Assembly (NCBI GenBank): GCA_037367355.1 | Contig: CM074698.1 | Location: 3,844,001-3,908,000 of the forward strand | Origin: Neoscytalidium dimidiatum | Taxonomy: Eukaryota; Ascomycota; Dothideomycetes; Botryosphaeriales; Botryosphaeriaceae | Reading direction: 5' to 3' | DNA length: 64,000 nucleotides | Shown here: positions 47,633-57,463 of the stretch, one piece after another | Numbering within the stretch: position 1 is the first letter of the stretch | Layout of the letters: every line of letters starts with the position of its first letter | The notes under the pieces: generated by a model | The model's database searches: none | Seen by the model: the letters and a program-made list of their open reading frames with translations, nothing else | Told to the model about the DNA's origin: nothing | Translations under genes and position numbers: made by a program

Positions 47633-47892
47633 ATGTTCGGAGGTACTTGAGCTCCCGTGTTCCTATTTTCGCGCTCGATCTGACGGATTGTAATAGCACC
47701 GCCGCCACCCAGCAAGGAAGAGCTGCGCGAGCAAGAGCAAGTCGCTCGCGTTACCCTCACCAGCGCCTACATCACCTGCGCGCTCCTTTACATCTGTAGG
47801 CTTCAATAGCAAGTTGCTTTGGGTCAGCAAACTGCTAACACGCGATCGCCTTAGCTCCGTTCGCTGTCGAATACGCCGGCCGCTGGTTCTAA
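47633..47892 (+). CDS. TOM5: Mitochondrial import receptor small subunit TOM5
   Basis: The model is join(47633..47642,47697..47795,47855..47892), 48 residues from three exons of 10, 99 and 38 bp, with introns of 54 and 59 bp. Too many introns for its size make it easy to miss. The product starts MFGAPPPPSKEELREQE, has one hydrophobic segment (VTLTSAYITCALLYISPFAV) and ends EYAGRWF. That layout (MFG, proline cluster, acidic EEL helix, C-terminal tail anchor with SPFA) is characteristic of fungal Tom5, a small tail-anchored subunit of the TOM core complex in the mitochondrial outer membrane. Tom5 helps pass precursors from the receptors to the Tom40 channel. All splice sites are GT-AG and keep the frame. 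Identity is likely, though the sequence is short. Confidence 0.82.
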
Positions 47893-48300
47893 ACAAAGAT
47901 GCGACTGGCTACGTCATGTATTAAAAATCAGACAGTGGAAGGCTAGACTGGGTGGATTGAATTCGGACGGACATCACAATGCGGCATCGGCGTTACAAGG
48001 TCAATACTCCCCAGGGTTCTGTATTCATATTCCATTGCGCTCGCTCAAGAGGCCGCCTATGTATTATAACGGGAAGCCGTCCGGACAACGAAGGTCAGGC
48101 TATCAGCTTCGCGCGCGCGCGCCTGGGAAAACAAAACGCCTTGCCGCACCCCGTTCTTTTTGTATAGCACCATGTACCCCACCGTAGAAATACACTTGCG
48201 TGGTATCTCGTGCAGAAAGCCCCAGTTCCATCCGCCCATCCAAAATGCTGAAGAACTCTCCAAAGCTACCCGGTCCACTATGCTCTCTGGTATTCGTCAT
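47893..48300. other. Convergent 3' interval TOM5 / NUP57
   Basis: About 400 bases lie between two convergent gene ends. It should contain both 3' untranslated regions. A short alternating GCGCGCGCGC run lies near 48111-48121, and nothing else is recognised. Confidence 0.5.
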
Positions 48301-49423
48301 TCATCTACCACTTGAAATAGGCTTGTTGTTCTCCTGCCACTCTGTCCACTCCTTCGTGATGCGGGTAAGTTCCTCGCGCAGATGAGCAAGCTGCTTGTCG
48401 AAGTCGCCCAGAACCTGTAGAATTGGTTAATGCAACTGCAACAAAGATCGTCAGAGCAGGAGGTGGATACTAACCTTCCTGATGGCCTTGACATGCTCCT
48501 CATCGAGCTGCTCGCCATCCGGCTTGCCTGCGCTCTTGCCCAACTTTTCGAGCTCCTCCTGCAGCAACCTGGCGCGTGCCCGGACAGCACTCATCCTTGC
48601 CCAAATTTCCTCCTGGCGGCCATTGAGCATGGGGTCGAACGCCTTCTTCTCCAACTCCTTCAGCTTCTTCCTCAGCTCCTCCTCCCGCGGGTCCATCGCA
48701 TATCCCCTGTTGCGCAGGATCTGTGCCTTCGTAGCCAATGCCAGGCAACGCTTCGTGAGCGCAATGTGCTTCCTCTTCGCCTCCGTGGTGCGGACGGTAA
48801 TCTCCAGATCGTGCTTCTGCAACATCTCCGTCAAGCTGTTGTTCATCTCGTGCAAGCGCGCCTGCAGCGCCTCGACCGCCTTGGCCTGGGTCTGCAGACG
48901 GCCGGCGACGGAGTGGAACCCCCTTCCCAGCACGGGTATGGCACCCTCGTTCGGCTTCTTGGACAGCGCCTCCTCCCACGCCTTAGGATCCTCGTCGGCC
49001 GGCGCGACATAGTAGGGGACGGTGCGGGGGTCGACCTGGTTGTAGAAGTAGTGCTGGAAGACCGAGTTGCGCTGCTCAGGCATCCACTTCGCGATCAGGT
49101 CGGCCATCTGTTCGGGGACGGACTTCTGATCTTTTTTGGTCGCGCGCCAGTCTGTTGTTTAGCATAAAGTGCGCCTCATGTCGAGGTTGGAGCACGGATG
49201 GACTTACGGGCTGGAGGCGGCGGGGTCCAGACATTGTTTGTGCTCGCATTCAGCTGGGCCTGAGTGGGGTTCATAGCCGGGGGCAGAGGGTTTCCGAAGA
49301 CGGTCGAGCCACCGTAGAAGTTGTTGGATGCGGGCTGCGACGGAGGTTGGACGCCGAATGCGCCGGTGGTGGGTGGCTTGTTCAAGCTTGAGCCGAAGAG
49401 ACTGCTGCCCTGCTGTTGTTGCG

Positions 49424-49466
<43 letters not shown>

Positions 49467-49679
49467 ATAGTTTCCGGCATTGCCAAACAGACTGCTACCC
49501 AAAGTCTGTGAAGATGTTAGAGCCTGACGGGGCAGCCTGCAATCTGGGAAATTTACCGGCTGGGTATTTTGGGTACTGGAGCCAAACAGTGAGGGCTTAT
49601 TCTGTGCGCTGCCACCAAAGGCAGAGCCACCAAACGGGTTGGCGTTGCCAGTCGCCGTGTTACCAAAGAGCGACGACAT
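48301..49679 (-). CDS. NUP57: FG-nucleoporin NUP57 (NUP54 family)
   Basis: The model is complement(join(48301..48414,48475..49151,49208..49505,49557..49679)), 403 residues. Nup57/Nup54 forms the central-channel Nsp1-Nup57-Nup49 complex of the nuclear pore and supplies FG repeats for transport. The N-terminal 130 residues have FG/GLFG-like repeats (SSLFGNTATG, NPFGGSAFGGSA, PSLFGSS, SLFGNAGNY, SSLFGSSLNK, GAFGVQ, TVFGNPLPP) interrupted by a poly-Gln tract coded by CAG/CAA repeats. A conserved Nup54 domain follows: PEQMADLIAKWMPEQRNSVF, QHYFYNQVDP, then GFHSVAGRLQTQAKAVEALQ and coiled-coil heptads to the end (ELEKLGKSAGKPDGEQLDEE). Introns are 60, 56 and 51 bp. The 51 bp one is a multiple of three without a stop, so it could also be retained. 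The start lies 385 bp from the divergent NDUFA8 gene. Confidence 0.93.
49410..49466. repeat. CTG/CAG trinucleotide repeat coding poly-Gln in NUP57
   Basis: This is a mixed CTG/TTG repeat on the plus strand, which on the minus strand is CAG/CAA. It encodes about fourteen Gln, one Pro and four more Gln within the FG-repeat region of NUP57. Trinucleotide tracts like this vary in length between strains. Confidence 0.93.
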
Positions 49680-50064
49680 GGCTTGTGAAAGTAAGATTAA
49701 TGGACGGCGACGGAGGAGCAATGGGGCGCGAGAGAAGAGTGGCAGGCGGCGTTAGCGGCGCGCGGGTGTTGACTTGGGAGAAAAACGCGTCGCGAGCCTC
49801 AATCTAGCGAGCAGCGGTGGGAAGGAAAGCGAGAGCCTGGCACGGGCAGAGTCGGCGGCGGGTCGAGAGCTGGCTAGTCGGCCTTGTTCATGGCTTCTTG
49901 TGAATGTTGACCTTGGGCACTTCGCGTGTTGTTTCTTCGGAGCTCAAGCTTGTCGCGCCGCTCGGCAAAAGCCGGCCGGGGTCGTGCCAAGAGCTCAGGT
50001 CGACCTTCGCTCCAATAACCTCACCTCCATTCCGCATTACCTCGATACCCGCTCCTCCGCCAAC
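49680..50064. promoter_or_regulatory. Bidirectional promoter interval NUP57 / NDUFA8
   Basis: These 385 bases lie between divergent start codons. No other feature fits, so both promoters must be here. No TATA box is evident. Confidence 0.6.
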
Positions 50065-50817
50065 ATGGCCGCCCGCGAACCCAGGTGAGCTGGCCCCAGA
50101 TTCACACAGCACTCGTCCATGCCGTTTCATCCGCCGCCCATTGGTCCCTTCGCGCCCGCGCTGACCTTGCGCTCCACAGATTCAACCAGCAGGTGCTGGT
50201 CGACACCACCCCGCTTCCCGACAACATCCCCAAGGTCAAGGAAATCGGTGCCAGTTCCGCTCCACTTCTGTCGGCTTCCTTCTTCATCGGCGCCCGATGC
50301 AAGCCCTACAATGACGACTACATGATGTGCAAGACCGAGGCCAACGGCACCGGCGAGTTCGACTGCATGAAGGAGGGCCGGAAGGTTACCAGATGCGCTA
50401 CAAGCGTGTAAGCATCCTGCTTTAAAGGGTCATATATGCGGGGGAGCAGCAAAAAACCTGAGGGAGCTGAATTGCGCTGACCAGCGTCATGTTATAGGCT
50501 GGAAGACATCAACAAGCACTGCCTGAACGAGTTCCGGTACCATTGGCAGTGCCTGGAAGACAACAACCAGCAGCTCTGGCAATGCCGCAAGCCTGAGCGC
50601 TCGCTGAACAAGTGTGTCTTCGATAACTTGGTGCGTCCCTCGATATCCATCCCTCCCGATCCTCACTAGATGCAGTTAACCAGGGTCATATTGGAAATAA
50701 CGCTACTAACAATGCCTGCAGAAGCTGGAGAAGGTCATTCCCGACACGCCCAAGGGCGAGACGCCTGTCCACCTGCGCAAGAGGCAGATCTACGGACATA
50801 GTGCGACGCTTATGTAA
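50065..50817 (+). CDS. Mitochondrial complex I subunit NDUFA8 (19-21 kDa, CHCH)
   Basis: The model is join(50065..50084,50180..50407,50498..50630,50722..50817), 158 residues, with introns of 95, 90 and 91 bp. This accessory subunit of NADH:ubiquinone oxidoreductase lies on the intermembrane-space side of the membrane arm. It begins MAAREPRFNQQVLVDTTPLP and contains SSAPLLSASFFIGARC. Four Cx9C halves form two CHCH hairpins: C-KPYNDDYMM-C, C-MKEGRKVTR-C, C-LNEFRYHWQ-C and C-RKPERSLNK-C. These Cys are oxidised by the Mia40 relay on import, so no cleavable presequence is needed and none is seen. Length and spacing fit the Neurospora 20.8 kDa subunit and human NDUFA8. The first exon carries only 20 coding bases. 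All junctions keep the frame. Confidence 0.95.
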
Positions 50818-51607
50818 AATTATTAGAGAAATGCAGGCACCTGGTTCCATGACAACTTCTGCTCTTCTCTCTGATTCACCATTGACTGTAATATGAGCTA
50901 CAGCGATGTTGCTATTGACTACTTTCTAGATTGCGATCCGGATTCAACCTCAGGGACGGCTTCAGCGTTACTGAACATGGTACATGATCAAAGGATCATA
51001 GAGCTTTTTGCTGACATTTCTGCCAGTCAAGTCTCAAGGGGGTTCCTCCCGTTCTACGACTTTTGATATGCTAGTCTGTAAGATATTGTCATTCTATTTG
51101 TCATTGGAGCAAAAGCAGTAATTACTGCCAGAGCCATCATTCACTCGAGGCAGAGCCCAGATGTTCACGTTCTTCATTACCTTTTTCAAGTTGTGCAACT
51201 GCATCCCAACAGTTTGTCAGTGTCAATCCCGAAATATTTAATCCATCGCGCGGACAGGATCATTTCATCCGCTAACGTCGATAATGCAGTGACTTCTGCC
51301 ATAAGATTGCCTGACGCAGTAAGCATGTTTCTTGTAACGTCAGAAAACAGATAGAATATGGAAATATCTCGTTGCCGACCCATGGAAGAACTGTAACTTT
51401 GTGCCCCAAATTCATCCGTCGACGGCCGTTAAATGTAATCTGTCGAAAATTTCGCTCCGCGGTCTATCCCTGATCCCAGGAAACCTCTCCGGCTCGAAAG
51501 AGTATCCGTCCTCGTCTCGCTGAAGCGCATCGTCTAGGAGTTTTCTACGCCTTGTCCGCTCGGAAGGTGCAAGAAATTCAGAAAGAGAACAAAAAATGAC
51601 AGAGAGA
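50818..51607. other. Convergent 3' interval NDUFA8 / bHLH gene
   Basis: About 790 bases lie between two convergent gene ends. It is AT-richer than the flanks, has no frame with recognisable content and has no repeat. It probably holds both 3' untranslated regions. Confidence 0.5.
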
Positions 51608-52880
51608 TTACGGCAAAGAGGAAGAAGAAGCAGTCCCACGGCTTTTCCAAGCTCTTCTAGAACATCCCGAACCCCTGTCCGGAGGACGATTGCCCAACCC
51701 GACCCCCTCCTCCCCCCTCCCCAAACCCCGTTCCAGGAAAAACGGCCACACCACCACCCTGCTGCGCCCCTCCCCCTCCTCCTCCTCCTCCTCCTCCTCC
51801 TCCTCCTCCTCCTCCCCTCCCCCTCCTCCTCCGCCACCACCACGTCCCGCCGCCGCCGCCGCCATCTCCAACTCGGCCACCCGCCGCCTCAAGCGCTCCA
51901 CCTCCGCCACCGCGCCCTCGTACCCGGTCTGCGCGGCCCGCCGCTCCTCCTCCAGCTGCTGGATGTACTCGATCGCGCGGCCGATGACGCCCGCCTTGGT
52001 CATGTTGGGCGGCGACGACGACCGGCCGTCCTGGCGCTGCGGCGGCGCCGCCGCGGCGAACTCGGGGTCCGAGCCGCCGCCGCTGCCGGGCAGGACGGCG
52101 CGCAGCCGCCGGAACATGGTCTTCATGCCGTCGCGGTACTTCTTCTCGACGGCCTTGTGCGGGACGCGGGCCGTGGGCGAGTCGAGGGTGAGGTCGATGG
52201 AGGCCGAGGCCGGGGCTGGGGTGGTGGTCGCGGTGGAGGTGCGGGTGGAGGTTTGGGCGGAGGTTTGGAGGGAGAGGGTTGGTGGGGGTGGGGCGGGGTG
52301 GTGGGGTTGGTGGTGGTGGTGGGAGAATTGGTAGGTGGTGGGTTGCTGCTGCTGGTGCTGCTGCTGGTGCTGGTGCTGCTGTTGTTCTTGTTGTTGCTGT
52401 TGGGTTGCGGCCTTGCTGGATTCGCTTTTGGTGGCTTTCTTGCGTTGGCGCTTCTCTTTCGGGGAGGTCTTGGTTTTGCGGAGGTGTTTTCGCTTCTTCT
52501 TGGAGCCTCCGGCGGCGTGTGGGGAGGAGGATTGCTCGGGCTGAGGTGAGTGTTCTTTGGCAGGCGACTCGGCAGGTGCTGCTGTGGATGGCTCGAAGGG
52601 GTATTGATGGTTCTGTGTACATCAGTTTGCAATGGCGATCTGTGGGTGGGGGTCCGTCAACTGTGCTTACGGGCTGTAAGGCTTCCCCTTGGTTGAGGTG
52701 TTGATTGGGAGGGCCGGGAACGCCGGCGGTACCTTGGTCGGCGAACCAAGGACCGGTCCAACTGGGGTCGGGGTCGAAGAAGTAGGTGTGGCTGACGGTG
52801 GTTTCTGGCTCGGTGGTCGTGGGCCAGTTCTCGGGGTGCCACTGATCGTCTTCGATGTTGAAGATGAAATTCCAGTCCAT
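51608..52880 (-). CDS. bHLH transcription factor with SREBP-type basic region
   Basis: The model is complement(join(51608..52612,52671..52880)), 404 residues with one 58 bp intron. The N-terminus, MDWNFIFNIEDDQWHPENWP, is acidic and aromatic, like an activation domain. A Lys/Arg block (GGSKKKRKHLRK, SPKEKRQRKK) could be a nuclear localisation signal, and Gln/His- and Pro/Thr-rich stretches follow. The bHLH lies at about 220-297: VPHKAVEKKYRDGMKTMFRR (basic region and helix 1), a long loop of about 30 residues, then MTKAGVIGRAIEYIQQLEEE (helix 2). Tyr stands in the EKKYR position where most bHLH factors have Arg, the mark of SREBP-type factors that read sterol-response as well as E-box sites. 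No trans-membrane segments follow, so it is not a membrane-tethered SREBP. The C-terminus holds poly-Gly and poly-Glu tracts coded by a CTC microsatellite. Confidence 0.85.
51776..51815. repeat. (CTC)n microsatellite coding poly-Glu in the bHLH gene
   Basis: There are thirteen CTC units on the plus strand, read as GAG on the minus strand. They give a run of about thirteen Glu directly after a poly-Gly run in the C-terminal part of the bHLH protein. Confidence 0.94.
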
Positions 52881-54613
52881 TGTCGGTTCGAATGATCTCA
52901 ACGGCAGGCGGGCTCTTAGGTCAGGCGCGGTATAATGGACCGTCCGTTAAATCATGACTACCATTTGTGGCGAAGTAAATCACAAGCCACGCAGTCACCC
53001 CAGGTGCCAGGATGCTTAGTTAGCGTGTCGGCCACTGTGGCGTGAGAGCGCTGGCAGGTGCTCGAAAGGAGACTGAAGCTGCCGCCCAGCCCGAACCGAC
53101 TTTTTCCATTGCGGTGGTACAGACTGTCAAAAGGCGAGCAGTTGCACCTGCACCGTCAGCATTCAGGCTGTTGATTGCTTTTGTCCAGGAGGATTGAGGA
53201 CCCTTCGCTTCGTCTCCCCACACTGGGGGTGGTAGGGCTGAACCAGGCACAAGGGACCGGGGTTCGCTGCTCATCATCATCATCGGGCCAGCCCGGAATT
53301 TTCATCCAAGCCACGCGCGACCGATGGCATTTTCCATCGACGTCCCGCATCCTCGACCGCTGTCTACCAGACACCCGAAGCTTCCATCATCCGCCGCGGC
53401 GCTCCTGCTGTCCATCTCCGCAAAGTGCCTGCCGGCGCAGGTGCACGCTTACCTTACGCAGCATGCTTTCCGAGTCGCAAGCATCACGAGACTTTCAGAC
53501 CACTCCAGCAGCAGCCGGCAGCCTGTCCCAAAAAGCAACCTAAATACTTACGCCACTGCCGATGTCTAGACTCCCAGCTGTTACTTCTGCCTACACTGCT
53601 TCGCATTTTAGTCACGTTGCGCCCTATCCGAGCAATCCGTCGTACGCGTCTCTTCGGAGACCGGCGTGCCCCTCCTGAGGGTTACTCCAGAATACCTCAC
53701 CGACTGCAATGCTGAAAACCTGAAATCCGGAATTCATCGAGCCACATCAGCGGATGATCCGACGGATGGGGTGGTCGAGAACGGTGCGCGTTCGGAAAAC
53801 GAGGTGCTATCCTTAAAACAAATGGACCACCGACCCAGAGCTGGACCGTGGGCTCAACGATCTCCGATGAGGGCCAACGCGTAAATCGCTACTACAAGGC
53901 GCCACCACAGCCGGCTTCAGAATTCGCCTTTGGGATGGAATCCGCTTTCTACAATGCACCACACGGTTCCGGACGGCTACAGAAGCTCAAAACTTCAGAT
54001 TACAGAAATATTCCACGGGTTTCGGCATCCCGAGTCGGCAAGCGCCCGTTCGAATCGCAAGAACTTCCCGGCCCGGTAAGTGGGACTTCCGAGGCTCTAG
54101 CCGATCATCATGAGATTGAGGCGTGTCTGCCTCGTTCGTGCCGCCCAGCGAAGCCTGTCAATGGCACGCCAATGACGCCGCTGCCTGGGTCACGAGACGG
54201 CGACCGTTAGGCTTTCAGCTTTTCTTAGCCAGGGCATAACATGTGGCGCTATTCTACTCATGCATACCGTTGCATGAGAGGGGCTTCAGAATTCCCCAAA
54301 ATGGAGTCATGTCTCGGCTTCACATGATCCTGTCTCCCGCATTACAGGGATGAACAGGCGGGGCACTGGACAACAATTCTAAACAGACAGGCACAGCCAA
54401 CCGCACTTGCAGGACAGAACGTAACGCTCAGGGACTACGAGATGTAGCGAGCTGCTTCCGCTCCAATCGTTTTTGATCATGTGCACTCCGTGGACTCCTC
54501 AGGCTCCCTGGCCAGATTTCCAGGCCATCAGCTCGCAATGGCCACAACCCTCATCCGCTCGACCAGCTCCTGACAGGTCATCCGTCCTTCACCCTCCTGC
54601 GAACCCCTCAATC
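52881..54613. other. Upstream region of bHLH gene, no supported gene
   Basis: About 1.7 kb holds the bHLH promoter at the left. Frames at 53175-53543 and 53848-54210 (about 120 codons each) are open but have no domain, signal peptide or splice support. I see nothing else. Confidence 0.45.
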
Positions 54614-55289
54614 TCAACTCGCTGCAAGGGAAAAAAAAAAAGGCAAAGTCAGCCCAAACCTCAAATACGCAAAAAGAAAATCCAAAAGCAAAGAAGATAG
54701 AAAAAAGAAGATTAAACAAAAAAAAAAAAAAGGCTGACAAGAAAGGCACAAACTCACCCTGCCCCCCATAAGCCACGATCGCGCCATCGAAATACCCCTC
54801 GACGGCATCCAGCACCCCCGGCGCGAGCCCGGCCTCCAGCGCGTCCAGCTTGCCCACGACCGCGTCCCCGAACGCCCGCGTGCCCCCCCGCAGCGCGTAC
54901 AGGCCGGCCAGCACCACCGGCCCGAGCTCCCCGAAGCTGGCGTTCTTGGCCGCCGTCGCGCCCAGCGCGTCCCGCACGCCGCCCTGCAGGTCGAGCAGCG
55001 CGAGCCCGACCGCCAGGCTGCCCGCGCCGCCGAACGGCCGCGAGGCGGTCGCGGCCGCCGCGGCGTCGGCGAGCGCCGTCGAGAGCGTCACGGCCGTGGC
55101 TTGCACGCGGAGCGCCGAGGGGAGGCCGAGCACGCCCGGGGTCACGGTCGAGACGGCGCTGGTGAGGGACGTGGTGTTGGATTTGATGGAGGAGATGGAG
55201 GCGAGGACGGTGGTGTAGTCTTGGGCGAGGGCTGGGGTGGGGAGGAGGAGGAGGATGGTGGGGAGGAGGGCGAAGTGGGTGAGGTGCAT
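54614..55289 (-). CDS. HsbA-like secreted hydrophobic-surface-binding protein
   Basis: The model is complement(join(54614..54621,54758..55289)), 179 residues with a 136 bp intron (GTGAGT...TTGCAG). The second exon adds only Ala-Ser and the stop. If the intron were not removed, the frame would run into a Phe-rich sequence, which argues for splicing. A signal peptide, MHLTHFALLPTILLLLPTPALAQ, is followed by an all-alpha domain rich in Ala, Leu, Val, Ser and Thr: DYTTVLASISSIKSNTTSLT, ALRVQATAVTLSTALADAAA, VLAGLYALRGGTRAFGDAVV, KLDALEAGLAPGVLDAVEGY. This is the pattern of the HsbA/cell-wall mannoprotein-1 family (Pfam HsbA), about 180 residues long. Aspergillus HsbA adsorbs to hydrophobic surfaces and recruits a cutinase. 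It lies divergent to a secreted lipase-like gene, 627 bp apart. The family call is by pattern and is fairly firm; partner and ligand are inferred. Confidence 0.8.
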
Positions 55290-55916
55290 GGTTGGTGTTT
55301 CTCTTTTTTTTTTTTTTCGGGGGGTGATGGAAGGTTGTGGTGATGATGGATTCAGCGGTGAGATGGTGGGGAATACAGGTGAGTAGAGGCTGCGAGGAGG
55401 GACACGTAAATAGTGGTAGTCTCTTCTACGCAGTAGAGGCAGGGATTGAGGATTTCAGGAGTACTGCCTACATTTGAGCAAGGCCCGCCAGCACGTGGTG
55501 TTTGCAACGCCTCGGCTCAGAATCCCCTGGATTTCCAAGTAGTTGGTGAAGCTCTACCTGAATCAAGTATGATCTACATAGTGTTTGTTTATAGGTTTAT
55601 AAAGCTAACGGTGTTTGGGAAATAAATGTAAGGCCTTCAATAGCCTCACATTAGAGTTTGTGGGGTAACGGGCTGCTTGACCGCATCTACTAGTTTTACT
55701 GCACTCTGTTCCCGACTCCCTCTGCTAACCGGTTTGTTGGTCATGAGCATGCCGCGGCACGGTGCGATGCTTTGGCCCGCGGGGAAAATCATGTGTCCGA
55801 AAAGGCACGTACAAGTGATAGTTGAAAAGAAAGGATAACACCGATCTATGCATTATCCATCAAAACTTCTTATTTTATCATTCTCTTAGTGTTCTTGTCC
55901 AATATTGAACAACACT
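55290..55916. promoter_or_regulatory. Shared divergent promoter interval, HsbA-like / lipase-like
   Basis: These 627 bases separate the start codons of two divergent secreted-protein genes. A T-run next to the HsbA start (55302-55317) and AT-rich sequence next to the lipase start (55850-55910) fit two core promoters. No specific transcription-factor site is claimed. Confidence 0.5.
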
Positions 55917-57076
55917 ATGCACTTATCATTCCCGTCTCTATCACCATTCTTTGCTTTTGTTATCACCGTCACAGCACAATCTCCGGGTAACTAGCTTCTC
56001 TATTTCCTCATCCGAAGACAGGACCACCAGACTCCTGACGAGGACATAGTTTCACAAGATGTGTTCGACAAACTGAATCAGTATCAGGCCTTTGCGGCTG
56101 CTGCATACGGAGACCAATGTGCATCTCCTCCAGGGGGCTCACAGGTCGTTCAGTACTTTAACGACGCAGCTACTGACACCCAAGGGACCTTATTCCGCCA
56201 GCCCTCTTCCAATGAGCTCATCCTCTCGTTCCGCGGTACATCAACTCCACAGGACTTGGACACAGACCTGACGTTCCTCCCCGTGCCGCTTACTGCAGAA
56301 GGCACGAACTGCTCAGCATGCTTGGTACGCAATCCTGATGGTGCTTGTCAGCAAGAACTACGCGGGCGGCCGCTCGGCTGATTCGCAGAATTACTCTCTG
56401 CTCAAACATGATACTGATCGTACGTCCAACGTAGGTCCACCAAGGCTTCTAAGGCGCCTACGCAGCCCTGTCCTCCGCAGTCATCGCCGCCGTAAAGCAG
56501 GAGCTCTCCAACGGCAGCCCATCTTTCATCATCACCGGCCACTCTCTGGGCGCCGCCATAGCATCCATCGCCGCGTCTTCCTTTGCAGGCCAAGGCATCC
56601 AGTCGATCGTGTACACTTACGGCGAGCCGCGCAACGGCAATGCCGCCTTCAGTGACTACATCAGCGGCCTGGTCCCGCCAGAGAAGTACTTCCGCGTCAC
56701 CCACGCGAACGATGGCGTTCCGCAGATCCCTCCCACGCTTTTGGGCTTTCAGCACCACGGGACCGAGTACTGGCAGAGCAGCAACACGACCAACACGCCG
56801 GAGACGGTACTGCAGTGTGAGGGGAATGAGCCGCCGGTAAGTGCACTTGACAAGAGTAATACGAGATGGTACCGCGATGCGGAACTTGGAAGCGGGGAGG
56901 CATGCAGATGCCTGATAGCTCTGAAGGCTGATGATCGTGGACAGAATTGCAACAACGGGCAGATCCCTGGAGACAGCCCCATCAATGGCGCGCATATCTC
57001 TTATAGTGATGCTCTGATTGGAAACTCTCTGCACATTTTTGCATGCGGTGCAACTTCCCCTGTTGTACCAGTGTAA
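55917..57076 (+). pseudogene. Secreted class-3 lipase / feruloyl-esterase-like gene with in-frame stop
   Basis: The model is join(55917..55986,56050..56324,56435..56836,56945..57076), 293 codons. All four exons join in frame and follow the fungal class-3 lipase pattern. They show a signal peptide (MHLSFPSLSPFFAFVITVTA), SQDVFDKLNQYQAFAAAAYG, LSFRGTSTPQDLDTDLTFLP, VHQGF, GAYAALSSAVIAAVKQEL, the nucleophile elbow ITGHSLGAAIAS, the Asp region THANDGVPQIPP, and a Cys-rich end with the final His in NGAHISYSDALIG. Codon 121, directly after VHQGF, is TAA (56450-56452), so translation would stop before the catalytic Ser. No alternative donor/acceptor pair I tried bypasses it in frame. The last intron (108 bp) is also open in frame and might be retained. 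Otherwise nothing is decayed, so the stop is recent, a strain polymorphism or a sequence error. Confidence 0.75.
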
Positions 57077-57463
57077 TTTGTAGTTCTTCCGAAGTTGAAA
57101 GTCAAAAGGGAACAATGGTGGGACGCTGACCTTTTCATGAGGCCTTCAGCCCCTCGAAAAGGCGGATGTTATCGGGTCTTTCAACTGCTCAGTAGTAAGT
57201 CTACAGAGGGTATAATTAAAGATTTCATAACATCCAGAATATCACATGGCCATTTGAGGTTGCAACCCGGATGTATATGTTTACAAGCAAAATGAGACTT
57301 ACAACGGCACGACTACACCAACTTCATATGCGCACCATCATTGCTGTTGCACTATTCCAAGCCCAGGTTCGTGTTCGTGATCTAAATTGAGAATAAGTGT
57401 ACATAAAAAAAAAAAACCAAGTCTGAATTATGCTTGAGAGTTCTCCATGCCCTTATTCAAGCT
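57077..57463. other. Convergent interval after the lipase-like gene
   Basis: About 390 bases lie between two convergent gene ends, with an A-run near 57404-57416. There is no coding feature. Confidence 0.5.
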
